Shown here in pieces: positions 1 through 10,462 of a DNA stretch of 64,000 nucleotides. How positions within the stretch are numbered: position 1 is the stretch's first letter; the number at the start of each line of letters is the position of its first letter. The notes under the pieces are model-generated. The model searched no databases, was not told the DNA's origin, and saw only the letters and a list, made by a program, of their open reading frames with translations. Source of the stretch: Halobacillus faecis (GTDB lineage Bacteria > Bacillota > Bacilli > Bacillales > Halobacillaceae); contig NZ_BJYD01000024.1 of assembly GCF_007991335.1 (NCBI RefSeq), positions 1 through 64,000 of the forward strand. Reading direction: 5' to 3'. Made by a program: the position numbers and the translations under genes.

Positions 1-45
1 CTGAGTCTTCAAGAATCCTGCCAGATTATTTAATAATGCAGCAAC

Positions 46-864
46 TTATCTTTCTTTGGATTGGAGGAGGAATAGGAAGGCTAGGAGGGAGGCGGGGATG
101 TTGTCGCGGATGTTCCATTCGACCAAGTAGCCGGGCATTTTTTCGAAACGCTCGGCCGCTTCACGAGGAATGGCCCCTCTTTTTATGACTGCCCATACCT
201 TCCCTTCATGATCTTTAATTTTGTAATGGCCGATGAAATCGTCCCCTTCTGCACTCCAGCGGCATTGATCCGCTTCTATATACCGAGTGATGCGCTGCCC
301 TTTCGTTTTATTTTTCGTTTGCTTCGTATAAGCCACATACGCTCCTGCTTCGTGTTGAATATATCCTCTCCACTGGAAACCGCCCTTTTTTTCAATCTGG
401 TAGAGCGATTGCCCACGCTGGTTTTTAAAAGTGTACACGGCTGGTCTGAATTGATCATAGGAAAACAGGGCTGTAAACATCGCGAAGGCTTTATGTTTCC
501 ACTGGATATTTTCTTGAATTTCTCCGTAACTCTCCCCATCCATATCAAATATTCCTGCCTGGAAGGTTTTGAGTGCTTTTTGTCCCATATACATCCGGGC
601 GGGCACTCTTTCTATGGAGTGTTTCGTGAGGTCTTTTTCAAAATCCAGAACGGTTTTGGATTTTTGAAGATCAGAGTAGCCTGCTTTTAAGAGCCCAACT
701 CCCGTGATTGCAAATATGGCTGCGTACACGACAGAAATAACAAAACTGCTTGGATTCAAAGTGACCATCCCCATGATAAAAACGATGGATATAAATGAGA
801 GCAAGGTTCCAGTCCATAATTGCCTTCTTGCATCTTGATAAATCATGTTTTGAACAAGCGACAT
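46..864 (-). CDS. Hypothetical membrane protein, possible tubby/LURP-like C-terminal domain
   Basis: This 272-residue protein is not confidently recognised. Two hydrophobic segments at about residues 18-37 and 42-62 predict an N-terminal membrane hairpin. The rest is a soluble domain rich in aromatic and charged residues, with beta-strand-like alternation and repeated short F/W/Y-x-I/V patterns (about 100-250). That look resembles tubby-like or LURP-one folds, but this is an inference from appearance only. A hydrophobic patch also sits at the extreme C-terminus. The ATG is preceded by a GAGGA-type ribosome binding site. It is transcribed in the same direction as glpD but separated from it by the glpD terminator, so it is probably its own unit. 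Confidence 0.6.
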   Translation of the reverse strand: MSLVQNMIYQDARRQLWTGTLLSFISIVFIMGMVTLNPSSFVISVVYAAIFAITGVGLLKAGYSDLQKSKTVLDFEKDLTKHSIERVPARMYMGQKALKTFQAGIFDMDGESYGEIQENIQWKHKAFAMFTALFSYDQFRPAVYTFKNQRGQSLYQIEKKGGFQWRGYIQHEAGAYVAYTKQTKNKTKGQRITRYIEADQCRWSAEGDDFIGHYKIKDHEGKVWAVIKRGAIPREAAERFEKMPGYLVEWNIRDNIPASLLAFLFLLQSKER

Positions 865-937
865 CTTAGTTCCTCCTCAGAAAAGAAGCTCTACCATAAG
901 TACGAAAAAGAACGATGAAAGTTTCAAGAATATGTAA

Positions 938-971
938 GAAAAAGACTCCTCCGCTAAAGGAGAAGTCTTTT
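938..971 (-). terminator. Intrinsic terminator after glpD
   Basis: An 11-bp stem (AAGACTTCTCC paired with GGAGGAGTCTT, one mismatch) with a six-base loop is followed on the minus strand by a T run. It starts just after the glpD stop codon and ends the glp operon before the membrane-protein gene. Confidence 0.85.
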
Positions 972-975
972 GGAA

Positions 976-2643
976 TTAAACGTATTCAATTGGTGTGACA
1001 GCTTCTTTTAAAAGTTGATCAAGCTGTTCCGTATATTCCTGTTTTTGCTGCTCACTGTAATTCAGGGCTTTCGCCATATAGTCAACCACGGATGTTTTGT
1101 GATCACGTACCCACTGGATGTTGAAAAATAGAGCAGCCGTTCGGCGGACAAAGAAGTCGACTGGTTTGTACGTCATTTCTTCTTCCAATGCGTATGCGAG
1201 TTGGGCAAAGACGACTGGGTCGACTCCTTCTTGAGCTGCCTCTTCTTTTCGATCCTTGAAGTTGTTGAAGACTTTATCGACATTAGACCCGTAAAGTTGG
1301 ATCAATTTATCGGCATCCTCTTGACTCAATCCTAAAGATTCACCAATTTGAAGGCGTTCTTCTTTATATTTTTTGAAGCCTTTGGATCCTCCTACATCGC
1401 CACCAGAGATCGGCATGTTTTTCGTTTCAGAGTCAGAATAGCGAATTCCGTGCTCCTCCATCAACTGATCGCGAACGAGGTCGACGGCGGTTTGTGCCAT
1501 TTTACGATAACCAGTAAGCTTACCACCAGCCATGGAGATGAGACCGGAATCTGATACGAAGATTTCGTCTTTACGAGAAATTTCAGATGGGTCTTTCCCT
1601 TCTTCATGAATGAGTGGACGCAGTCCTGCCCAGCTAGATTCTACATCATTAGCCGTGACTTCAACGGTTGGGAACATGGTCTTCATGGCGTTCAAAATAT
1701 AATCACGGTCATCTTCGGTCATTGTCGGGTGAGCAATTTCCTGATCGTAGGTCGTATCAGTCGTCCCCACATACGTCTTGCCATCTCGTGGAATAGCGAA
1801 AATCATACGGCCGTCAGGACTGTCGAAATAGATCGCTTGTCTCAAAGGAAAGACCGATTGATCAAAAACAAGGTGAACGCCTTTCGTCAACTGCAGCGTT
1901 TTTCCTTTTTTTGAACCGTCGATTTCACGAAGTTCATCAACCCAAGGACCACCCGCATTAATGATTTTCTTCGCCTTCACATGGTATTGTTCACCTGTAA
2001 CCGTATCTTCCACTTTCGCACCCACAACAGAACCATGGTCATCATAAATGAAATCAACAACCTTCGCATAGTTCGTGGAACATGCTCCGTGCTCTACAGC
2101 CTTCTTCATAACTTCAAGCGTCAGGCGGGCATCATCCGTTTTATATTCAACATAGTACCCTGCGCCTTTCAGTCCATCTCTTTTCACAAGAGGTTCCCGT
2201 TCAATGGCTTCTTCGGCACTCATCATCGTCCGGCGCTCGGATTTTTTGACCCCGGCAAGGTAATCATACACACGAAGACCCACATTCGTAGAGAACGGCC
2301 CAAAGTTACCACCCTCATGGAATGGCAGCATCATCCACTCTGGTGTCGTCACGTGGGGGCCATTTTCATAAACGATCTCTCGTTCTTTCCCTACTTCCGC
2401 GACCATTTTCACTTCGAACTGTTTCAAATATCTCAAACCGCCGTGCACCAGTTTTGTGGAGCGACTAGATGTTCCTGCTGCATAATCCTGCATTTCGACC
2501 ACTGCCGTTTTCATGCCGCGGCTAGCAGCATCGAGAGCGATTCCAGAACCTGTAATTCCTCCACCTATAACAAGTACATCCCACTCTTCCTGTGTTAAAC
2601 GGTTGAACTGATTTTCTCTTTCGTAACTAGAAAATGATTGCAT
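976..2643 (-). CDS. glpD: Aerobic glycerol-3-phosphate dehydrogenase
   Basis: GlpD is an FAD flavoenzyme on the inner face of the membrane. It oxidises glycerol-3-phosphate to dihydroxyacetone phosphate and passes electrons to quinone. The N-terminus has the dinucleotide-binding motif GGGITGSGIALDAASRG (about residues 26-42), followed by STKLVHGGLRYL and the later AGGKLTGYRKMA segment typical of the DAO/GlpD family. An in-frame start upstream would add 22 residues, but the ATG at 2643 has AAGGAGA about 7 nt before it and gives 555 residues, the length I recall for the B. subtilis enzyme. The gene has its own promoter and a long leader with a terminator-like hairpin, which fits antitermination control by GlpP. 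Confidence 0.97.
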   Translation of the reverse strand: MQSFSSYERENQFNRLTQEEWDVLVIGGGITGSGIALDAASRGMKTAVVEMQDYAAGTSSRSTKLVHGGLRYLKQFEVKMVAEVGKEREIVYENGPHVTTPEWMMLPFHEGGNFGPFSTNVGLRVYDYLAGVKKSERRTMMSAEEAIEREPLVKRDGLKGAGYYVEYKTDDARLTLEVMKKAVEHGACSTNYAKVVDFIYDDHGSVVGAKVEDTVTGEQYHVKAKKIINAGGPWVDELREIDGSKKGKTLQLTKGVHLVFDQSVFPLRQAIYFDSPDGRMIFAIPRDGKTYVGTTDTTYDQEIAHPTMTEDDRDYILNAMKTMFPTVEVTANDVESSWAGLRPLIHEEGKDPSEISRKDEIFVSDSGLISMAGGKLTGYRKMAQTAVDLVRDQLMEEHGIRYSDSETKNMPISGGDVGGSKGFKKYKEERLQIGESLGLSQEDADKLIQLYGSNVDKVFNNFKDRKEEAAQEGVDPVVFAQLAYALEEEMTYKPVDFFVRRTAALFFNIQWVRDHKTSVVDYMAKALNYSEQQKQEYTEQLDQLLKEAVTPIEYV

Positions 2644-2751
2644 GCTATCTCTCCTTCTTACGTTGTCTTCTAATTCATGGTCTGATACGGGTATTCCCTT
2701 TTTCAGCAAAGATTATGTGTCGGAATGCTCATCGAGTGCTCACTCATATCA

Positions 2752-2807
2752 TAAAAAAAGAGACCACGAAAACTCTTATGCGCATTGCATAAAGCTTCGT
2801 GGTCTCT
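2752..2807 (-). promoter_or_regulatory. glpD leader hairpin, probable GlpP antitermination target
   Basis: A perfect 12-bp stem (AGAGACCACGAA at 2759-2770 paired with 2796-2807) is followed on the minus strand by a run of seven or more T. It lies in the roughly 190-nt glpD leader, downstream of a good promoter and upstream of the glpD start. In B. subtilis, GlpP bound to glycerol-3-phosphate lets polymerase read through such a leader terminator. A glpP gene lies in this same locus, which supports that role. It would also stop readthrough from glpK. Confidence 0.85.
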
Positions 2808-2843
2808 CCGTATCTCCGACCGTTTCCATTAACTTGTAACTCT

Positions 2844-2871
2844 ATTATATCAGAGAGGGAGATGTTTTCAA
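2844..2871 (-). promoter_or_regulatory. Sigma-A promoter of glpD
   Basis: On the minus strand TTGAAA (2871-2866) and TATAAT (2849-2844) are separated by 16 nt. The promoter lies just after the glpK stop codon. Transcription would start near 2837, ahead of the leader hairpin, so glpD can be expressed separately from glpFK. Confidence 0.8.
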
Positions 2872-2875
2872 GGAA

Positions 2876-5190
<2,315 letters not shown>

Positions 5191-5227
5191 GATGTGATCT
5201 CCTTTCTGTGTACCACGTTTGACGTAC

Positions 5228-5268
5228 AAAAAACCACACAACATTAGTTTGATCTAATCATTGTGTGG
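5228..5268 (-). promoter_or_regulatory. glpFK leader hairpin, probable GlpP antitermination target
   Basis: CCACACAA (5234-5241) pairs with TTGTGTGG (5261-5268), and an inner ATTAG/CTAAT stem extends it. A run of six T follows on the minus strand. The hairpin ends about 40 nt before the glpF start and has the same position and form as the one before glpD, so one regulator, GlpP, probably controls both. It would also end transcription from glpP. Confidence 0.8.
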
Positions 5269-5295
5269 ATCCGTCAACCTCTTCACGAAAGGTGA

Positions 5296-5856
5296 TTATG
5301 TATTCTCGCTGTTAAAACGCCATAATTCAGAACGTGAAGTAGAGACGGCAGAAGCACCCGAAGCAAGCGCTTGATTCACTTCTTCCTTAGTACGAATCAA
5401 GCCTCCAGCAATAACAGGAATGCCGATATGCTCCTTGATCTCTTTTATCATTCCCGGTAAAACGCCTGGTAAAACTTCAACAAAGTCCGGCGCCGTTTTT
5501 TGGATGAGCTTCACATTATGTTCAATCGCCTGGCTGTCGATTAAAAACAACCGCTGCACAGAAACAAGATGATACTTTTTCGCTTGCTGAATGACATGGG
5601 CTCTCGTGGAAATGACCCCATCAGGTTTCACCTCCTGCCCTATGTATTCCATGCCATAATCATCTGCTTTCAAACCTTGAATCAAGTCTACATGGACAAA
5701 AACTTTTTTACCAGCCTTTTGTCCAATTCTAACTAATTTCCTCAAAAGCCCCAAGCGGCTCTCCAAAAGAATGATATAATCTGTTTCACTCTCTAATAAG
5801 GCTTCAAATTCTTTGATTTTCTTCACTGCAGGCAGAACCGACTGAGTCAAAGTCAT
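5296..5856 (-). CDS. glpP: Glycerol operon antiterminator
   Basis: GlpP is an RNA-binding regulator. With glycerol-3-phosphate bound it promotes antitermination in glpFK and glpD leaders and stabilises glpD mRNA. The 186 residues match the family size and TIM-barrel-like pattern, with blocks KKVFVHVDLIQGL, GVISTRAH, VEVLPGVLPGMI and IPVIAGGLIRT. The last resembles the phosphate-binding loop of TIM-barrel enzymes. The ATG overlaps the yvoF stop codon by 4 bp, so glpP looks like the last gene of the hprK-lgt-yvoD-ppaX-yvoF unit as well as the regulator of the glp genes that follow. Here it couples a carbon-control operon directly to glycerol use. Confidence 0.93.
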   Translation of the reverse strand: MTLTQSVLPAVKKIKEFEALLESETDYIILLESRLGLLRKLVRIGQKAGKKVFVHVDLIQGLKADDYGMEYIGQEVKPDGVISTRAHVIQQAKKYHLVSVQRLFLIDSQAIEHNVKLIQKTAPDFVEVLPGVLPGMIKEIKEHIGIPVIAGGLIRTKEEVNQALASGASAVSTSRSELWRFNSENT

Positions 5857-6374
5857 TCTTCTCCCCCGTTCTTTCTTCGTTCTTCCATCTGTTCTTTCGT
5901 ATAGATGAGCTGCATCGGATTCCCTCCTACAAAGGCACCCGCAGGCACATCTTTATGTACCAAAGTACCGGCAGAAACAACAGCGCGGTCACCGATTGTC
6001 ACACCAGGAAGAATGGTCGTGTTGGCTCCAATCAGGACTTCATCCCCGATCACAACATTCCCGAGACGGTACTCTTCAATCAAATATTCATGAGCGAGAA
6101 TGGTTGTATTGTAACCAATAACCGAATTCCGCCCTACCTTGATTTTTTCAGGAAACATAATATCCACCATGACCATTAAGGCAAAAGCCGTTTGATCCCC
6201 AACCTTCATATGTAGAAAAGTCCGGTACAACCAATTCTTCATTGATAGAAAAGGGGTGTACCGGGCCATTTGAATCACGATGAAGTTTTTGACCACTTTG
6301 AAAAACGGGACCGTCTTATAAATGTGCCAAAGTGAATTGGCTCCTTTGACCGGGTAGCGTTCCGTTTTCCTCAT
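5853..6374 (-). CDS. yvoF: Left-handed beta-helix acetyltransferase, YvoF type
   Basis: This 173-residue protein belongs to the hexapeptide-repeat acyltransferases. Repeated I/V-G-x-x units run from about residue 75 to 160, for example IKVGRNSVIGYNTTIL, GDEVLIGANTTILPGVTIGD and GTLVHKDVPAGAFVGGNP. They form the usual beta-helix that binds acetyl-CoA. The acceptor substrate is unknown. B. subtilis yvoF occupies the same place after ppaX, which supports the name. It lies 4 bp after the ppaX stop and overlaps glpP by 4 bp, so all three are probably co-transcribed. Confidence 0.85.
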   Translation of the reverse strand: MRKTERYPVKGANSLWHIYKTVPFFKVVKNFIVIQMARYTPFLSMKNWLYRTFLHMKVGDQTAFALMVMVDIMFPEKIKVGRNSVIGYNTTILAHEYLIEEYRLGNVVIGDEVLIGANTTILPGVTIGDRAVVSAGTLVHKDVPAGAFVGGNPMQLIYTKEQMEERRKNGGEE

Positions 6375-6378
6375 ACAG

Positions 6379-7017
6379 TCATCCTCCTGTAATTTTTAAT
6401 AAGTCACGCATGTTATCGAGCATGTAATCGGGGTTCAAATCGTCAAGGACTTTTCTCCCTTTCACGGTCCAGGCTACCCCGGCCGTTTTCGTCCCCGCAT
6501 TCTGTCCTGCTTCAATATCGTGTGTATTATCTCCGACCATCATCGCCTCAGAAGCTTGCGCATTCAGAAGGTTTAAAGCCTTCACAATCGGCTCCGGGTG
6601 TGGCTTCGCATTCGTCACATCATCCAATGTAATGATCGTTTCAAATAAACCGTCCAAATTTGTCAGTTCAAGCCCCATATGAACGGTATTCCTCATTTTC
6701 GTGGTAACAATACCTAATTTGTACCCTTGATCTTTCAGGGTTTCAATCGTCTCCACTACGCCTTCATAGGCTTTAACGTAACGGTTGTGGTTTTCAATGT
6801 TATGTTTACGATACGTCTCGACCATTTCCTCCACTTTGTCAGGGTTCACTTTGTGCAAACTCTCCCTTAAAGGGGGGCCGATAAAGTCGAGAATCTCCTC
6901 ACGCTCATACGAGCGATCAGAATATTGTTCAATCGTATGGGTAAAAGAAGCGATGATCAATTCGTTGGTATCGATCAACGTTCCATCTAAATCAAAGAGA
7001 ATGGTACGTATGCTCAT
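6379..7017 (-). CDS. ppaX: Pyrophosphatase PpaX (HAD superfamily)
   Basis: PpaX hydrolyses the pyrophosphate released when HprK/P dephosphorylates seryl-HPr, pulling that reaction forward. HAD motif I is DLDGTLID near the N-terminus, motif II is in IVTTKMRNTV, and motifs III/IV are the Lys of NAKPHPEP and the MVGDNTHDIEAG block. The 212 residues fit the family. The start overlaps the end of yvoD by 26 bp, which implies translational coupling. The presence of hprK three genes upstream supports this name over a generic phosphoglycolate phosphatase. Confidence 0.92.
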   Translation of the reverse strand: MSIRTILFDLDGTLIDTNELIIASFTHTIEQYSDRSYEREEILDFIGPPLRESLHKVNPDKVEEMVETYRKHNIENHNRYVKAYEGVVETIETLKDQGYKLGIVTTKMRNTVHMGLELTNLDGLFETIITLDDVTNAKPHPEPIVKALNLLNAQASEAMMVGDNTHDIEAGQNAGTKTAGVAWTVKGRKVLDDLNPDYMLDNMRDLLKITGG

Positions 7018-7948
7018 TGGAAGGATCCTTTCTTTTCTGTTGTAGTCTATTCCAGACGAAGCCGACAGCAGCCGTTAACACTATTGCCGTCAATAAACGG
7101 ATCAAAAGCAGGGGCCAAACGGGAATGCCAAGCGGAATGAAGATGAGTGTATCCTCAACGACTGCGTGACAGGAGACGAGGAAAAGAATGGCTAGATACA
7201 TATCTTTCCTGGAAACGCCGTCCTCTTCAACTGCCTGGATCATCAAGCCTGCACCGTAAGCGAGTCCGATGGTAAGCCCAGCGACAAGAGTCATGGATGT
7301 GTTGCGTTCCATCCCTAGAAATCTTGTTACAGGAGCTACCCAGCCAGAAAAACGGTCCAGCCATCCCTTTTCACGTAAATACTGCATGAAAATCATTAAT
7401 GGGATGACAATCAAGGCAAGCTGCACGATGCCCAAGAAGGCGGTCTGCACTCCCTGAATAATGATTTCTGCCCATCCATTAGGATCCACTGTCTTTTCAG
7501 GCGCAAAACCGTATTTCGCGGTTTCGCCTCCGCCTTTCCAGAAAATGTTGATGAGGGCAGCTGAAACCAATGCAAGACCCAACCGGACGCCGGCCACAAA
7601 CCACCAGCTCACGCCTACCCTTTTAGCCACGGTCGATTCAATCAGTAAGTTATGGGAAAAGGAAAGCATCACGGCAAGGATAAATACTTCTTTTACCGTA
7701 AAATCGAAAGAGATGATAGCCGCAATACCTGCATAAAGATTTAACATGTTTCCAATAACAAGGGGTACAGCGGCTTCACCGGAGAGTCCGATCCACCCCA
7801 TCAAAGGTTCTAATTTCTCCATGACCCATGGGAGGACAGGTGTGTACTGAAGAATCGTAACGATTAATGTTACGGGAAAAATGACTTTCCCAAGCGTCCA
7901 CGTTAACTCCAGCCCTTTTTTACTCCCGCGTTTGAAAATCCCCTTCAT
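6992..7948 (-). CDS. yvoD: Nucleoside-recognition (Gate) domain membrane protein
   Basis: A 318-residue integral membrane protein with about eight hydrophobic segments and two Gate-like halves. Residues GNMLNLYAG and GLAYGAGLMIQ lie in the conserved re-entrant parts. Family members are usually annotated as nucleoside recognition proteins, but their transport role is not established. In B. subtilis yvoD sits between lgt and ppaX, as here. GGGAG lies 8 nt before the ATG. The gene overlaps ppaX by 26 bp and is 13 bp from lgt. Confidence 0.85.
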   Translation of the reverse strand: MKGIFKRGSKKGLELTWTLGKVIFPVTLIVTILQYTPVLPWVMEKLEPLMGWIGLSGEAAVPLVIGNMLNLYAGIAAIISFDFTVKEVFILAVMLSFSHNLLIESTVAKRVGVSWWFVAGVRLGLALVSAALINIFWKGGGETAKYGFAPEKTVDPNGWAEIIIQGVQTAFLGIVQLALIVIPLMIFMQYLREKGWLDRFSGWVAPVTRFLGMERNTSMTLVAGLTIGLAYGAGLMIQAVEEDGVSRKDMYLAILFLVSCHAVVEDTLIFIPLGIPVWPLLLIRLLTAIVLTAAVGFVWNRLQQKRKDPSNEHTYHSL

Positions 7949-7961
7949 GTTACCTGCTCCC

Positions 7962-8795
7962 TTATTTTACTTTCTTTCCGCTATAATATTTATTCGCCAT
8001 GCCATTCTTTCTGCGGTAAATGATCGCAATGACCGCTCCAATGACAAGCACGATGGAAATAAATTGTGCCGTACGAATCTCACCAAAGAGATAAAGGCTG
8101 TCTGTCCTCATGCCTTCGACAAAGAAACGGCCGACAGAATACCAAATCACATAGCTTAAGAACACTTCTCCACGGCGAGGGTTAAATTTATGACGCAATA
8201 CTAACAGCAATACAAATCCGATGATGTTCCACAGGGATTCATATAAAAAGGTCGGGTGATAGACCGTCCCATCAATGCACATTTGCTGATTGATGAATCC
8301 AGGCAAATACTGCATAAAGTTATTATAAAATGATTCGGATACCGGACCACCGTGGGCTTCCTGGTTCATAAAGTTCCCCCAGCGTCCAATCGCCTGTCCA
8401 AGAATGATACTCGGTGCAGCAATATCCGCCATCATCCAGAATGATATCCCCTTTATTTTCGTGTAAATATATGCGGTCAACACGGAGCCAATCAACGCCC
8501 CGTGAATGGCGATTCCGCCTTCCCACACTGCAAAAACTTTCCACCACGGTCCTCCCGCATACCGATCCCATTCAAAGATGACATAATAAAGTCTTGCACA
8601 CACGATGGCTGCCGGAATGGCAAATACAACGATATCGACCATGTAATCTTTTTTCAAACCGAGACGTTCGGTTTCTCTCGTTGCAATCCATAGTCCAAGA
8701 AATGCTCCTGTGGCAATAATCAACCCATACCAGTAGATGGAAAGCGGACCTAATTGGAGGAAGACCGGGTTCAACGGTTCAGGTGTACACATCAT
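7962..8795 (-). CDS. lgt: Prolipoprotein diacylglyceryl transferase
   Basis: Lgt transfers diacylglycerol from phosphatidylglycerol to the lipobox cysteine of prolipoproteins, the first step in lipoprotein maturation. The signature [15 protein letters not shown] is present, along with the IHGALIG segment and an E-x-x-WN-x-x-G motif ([10 protein letters not shown]). Seven membrane helices fit the 277 residues. Two ATG codons are adjacent (8795 and 8792); AGGAGG lies about 9 nt before the first. A likely client in this window is the CccB lipoprotein. Confidence 0.96.
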   Translation of the reverse strand: MMCTPEPLNPVFLQLGPLSIYWYGLIIATGAFLGLWIATRETERLGLKKDYMVDIVVFAIPAAIVCARLYYVIFEWDRYAGGPWWKVFAVWEGGIAIHGALIGSVLTAYIYTKIKGISFWMMADIAAPSIILGQAIGRWGNFMNQEAHGGPVSESFYNNFMQYLPGFINQQMCIDGTVYHPTFLYESLWNIIGFVLLLVLRHKFNPRRGEVFLSYVIWYSVGRFFVEGMRTDSLYLFGEIRTAQFISIVLVIGAVIAIIYRRKNGMANKYYSGKKVK

Positions 8796-8810
8796 AATCG
8801 GTTTCCTCCT

Positions 8811-9743
8811 TTACTCCTGCGTTTGATCTTGGTCGATGACTTTCGTCAAACGCTCTGAAAACTCTTCAGCAGCATTGACGCCCATACGCTTCAAACGGAA
8901 GTTCATAGCAGCAACTTCGATAATGACAGCAAGGTTACGGCCAGGACGAACAGGAATCGTTGCTTTCGGAACTTGAACATCCATGATCTTCATCGTTTCT
9001 TCTTCTAAACCAAGACGGTCGTATTGTTTGTTCTTCTCCCACAACTCAAGGTTGATGACGAGCGTGATCCGTTTATAGCTTCGAACAGCCCCCGCACCGA
9101 ACAATGTCATCACATTGATAATGCCTAGTCCACGAATTTCCAGAAGATGCTCAATCAGTGGCGGGCTGTTTCCGATTAACGTGTCATAATCCTCCTGTCG
9201 AATTTCAACACTATCATCAGCCACAAGCCGGTGCCCACGCTTAACTAGTTCCAAAGCGGTCTCACTTTTACCCACACCACTTTGACCAGTGATCAAAACA
9301 CCAATACCGTAAATGTCGACTAGTACACCATGGATGGCCGTAAACGGAGCAAACTTGGTTTCCAAATAATTCGTCAGGCGACTAATGACTCTTGTCGTCT
9401 TATATGGCGATAACATCAGTGGAACGCCCGCCTCATTCGCGGCTTCACTAAGTTCATCAGGAATATCCATTCCCCGGGTAATAACGATTCCAGGTGTCAC
9501 ATCTGTACAAAGTTTTTCAGCTCGTTCTCTTCTCTGGTCTTTCGTCAGTTCATTAAAGTAAGAGAGTTCTGTCTTGCCGAGCAGCTGCAGACGATCTTTC
9601 GGATAGAATTTAAAATACCCTGTCATTTCTACTCCAGGACGAGAAATATCACTCATATGTATTTCACGGTGGACGCCGTCAGCACCGGCAACGAGTTCAA
9701 GCGCAAATTGTTCTAACAAATCTTGTGTACGGACCTTGCTCAT
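8811..9743 (-). CDS. hprK: HPr kinase/phosphorylase
   Basis: HprK/P phosphorylates HPr on Ser46 with ATP or pyrophosphate and removes the phosphate again, setting CcpA-dependent carbon catabolite control. The P-loop [12 protein letters not shown] lies in the C-terminal kinase domain, followed by the family signature [19 protein letters not shown]. The N-terminal domain starts at [12 protein letters not shown]. The in-frame extension to 9770 is rejected because the ATG at 9743 gives the usual 310 residues and a GGAGG lies upstream. It is the first gene of an hprK-lgt-yvoD-ppaX-yvoF-glpP unit. Confidence 0.96.
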   Translation of the reverse strand: MSKVRTQDLLEQFALELVAGADGVHREIHMSDISRPGVEMTGYFKFYPKDRLQLLGKTELSYFNELTKDQRRERAEKLCTDVTPGIVITRGMDIPDELSEAANEAGVPLMLSPYKTTRVISRLTNYLETKFAPFTAIHGVLVDIYGIGVLITGQSGVGKSETALELVKRGHRLVADDSVEIRQEDYDTLIGNSPPLIEHLLEIRGLGIINVMTLFGAGAVRSYKRITLVINLELWEKNKQYDRLGLEEETMKIMDVQVPKATIPVRPGRNLAVIIEVAAMNFRLKRMGVNAAEEFSERLTKVIDQDQTQE

Positions 9744-9985
9744 TTGTCCATCAACCTCCTCTTTCATCAATCACTGTCCCCTATTGTAGCATGTTTTCAA
9801 TAAATCTTGGATAGGGAGGTTTTTTACCACCATTTCCCTTAGGCAGACCCTCGGTACTGTGGCAAAGGAATTCAGCCATATGACAGGTTTGTGGAAGACT
9901 TGATTTTGAGATGTTTCGGGGTTCGTTGCCTTATTGTGAGCCAAGGCTGGTGGTAAGCATCTCACTTTTCTGTGGGGAGTGGCGA

Positions 9986-10014
9986 GCTTCCTCGGGCTAA
10001 CGCCCTGCGGAAGC
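9986..10014. repeat. REP-like imperfect palindrome
   Basis: GCTTCC-TC-GGGC (9986-9997) faces GCCC-TGC-GGAAGC (10002-10014), an imperfect GC-rich inverted repeat in a gap between hprK and the yvlD terminator. It resembles dispersed palindromes I associate with halophilic Bacillaceae intergenic regions. The rest of the 9771-10035 gap shows no credible gene: a 64-codon frame there has no ribosome binding site and an odd composition. Confidence 0.5.
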
Positions 10015-10035
10015 GTTCGTGATGAAAGGAATTCA

Positions 10036-10067
10036 ATAAAAATACCGTATGAGCGAGCTCATACGGT
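10036..10067 (-). terminator. Intrinsic terminator after yvlD
   Basis: A perfect 10-bp stem (ACCGTATGAG with CTCATACGGT) and a CGAG loop are followed on the minus strand by ATTTTTATT. It sits just downstream of the yvlD stop codon. Confidence 0.85.
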
Positions 10068-10074
10068 ACGGGGG

Positions 10075-10428
10075 TTATTTTTTCATATCCTTGATTAAGC
10101 TGTTCAACACAAGGTTGATCAGAGATATGATAATGGCGGCGATGATGGTCATGCCAAAACCATCAATCTCAAAAGTACTTCCTAGGAATGCATCCGTCAG
10201 CCACAAGGTAATGGCGTTGATGATGAATAGGAATAGACCGAGAGATAGAATCGTAATCGGTAACGTAAGAATAACTAAGACCGGTCTTACGATGGCATTT
10301 AGAATTGATAGAATGAATGCCGCTAGCAATGCGCCTCCAACGCCGTCAATGATTACAGAATCGAAAAGTGCTCCGACTGCAATAATTGCAATGGCGTTAA
10401 CGAAGATATGGATCAACCAATTTTTCAT
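10075..10428 (-). CDS. yvlD: Phage holin family 4 / YvlD membrane protein
   Basis: A small protein of 117 residues with four hydrophobic helices and the pattern NAIVRPVLVILTLPITILSLGLFLFIINAI, typical of YvlD and the superfamily-IV holin-like proteins. The function in bacteria is not settled; a role in envelope stress is usually suggested. It follows yvlB by 34 bp, as in the B. subtilis yvl operon. I see no yvlA or yvlC here. Confidence 0.85.
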   Translation of the reverse strand: MKNWLIHIFVNAIAIIAVGALFDSVIIDGVGGALLAAFILSILNAIVRPVLVILTLPITILSLGLFLFIINAITLWLTDAFLGSTFEIDGFGMTIIAAIIISLINLVLNSLIKDMKK

Positions 10429-10462
10429 AATTTCACCCTGCCTTTCGTGAATCGTTCTCTTC

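Noticed and set aside
1981-2598. Long plus-strand frames opposite glpD, secA and hpf
   Set aside because: They lie antisense to well-identified genes, lack ribosome binding sites and resemble no protein family.
2644-2709. The 22-codon N-terminal extension of glpD
   Set aside because: The ATG at 2643 has a good ribosome binding site and gives the usual GlpD length.
9771-9965. A 64-codon minus-strand frame next to hprK
   Set aside because: No ribosome binding site, atypical composition, no recognisable domain.
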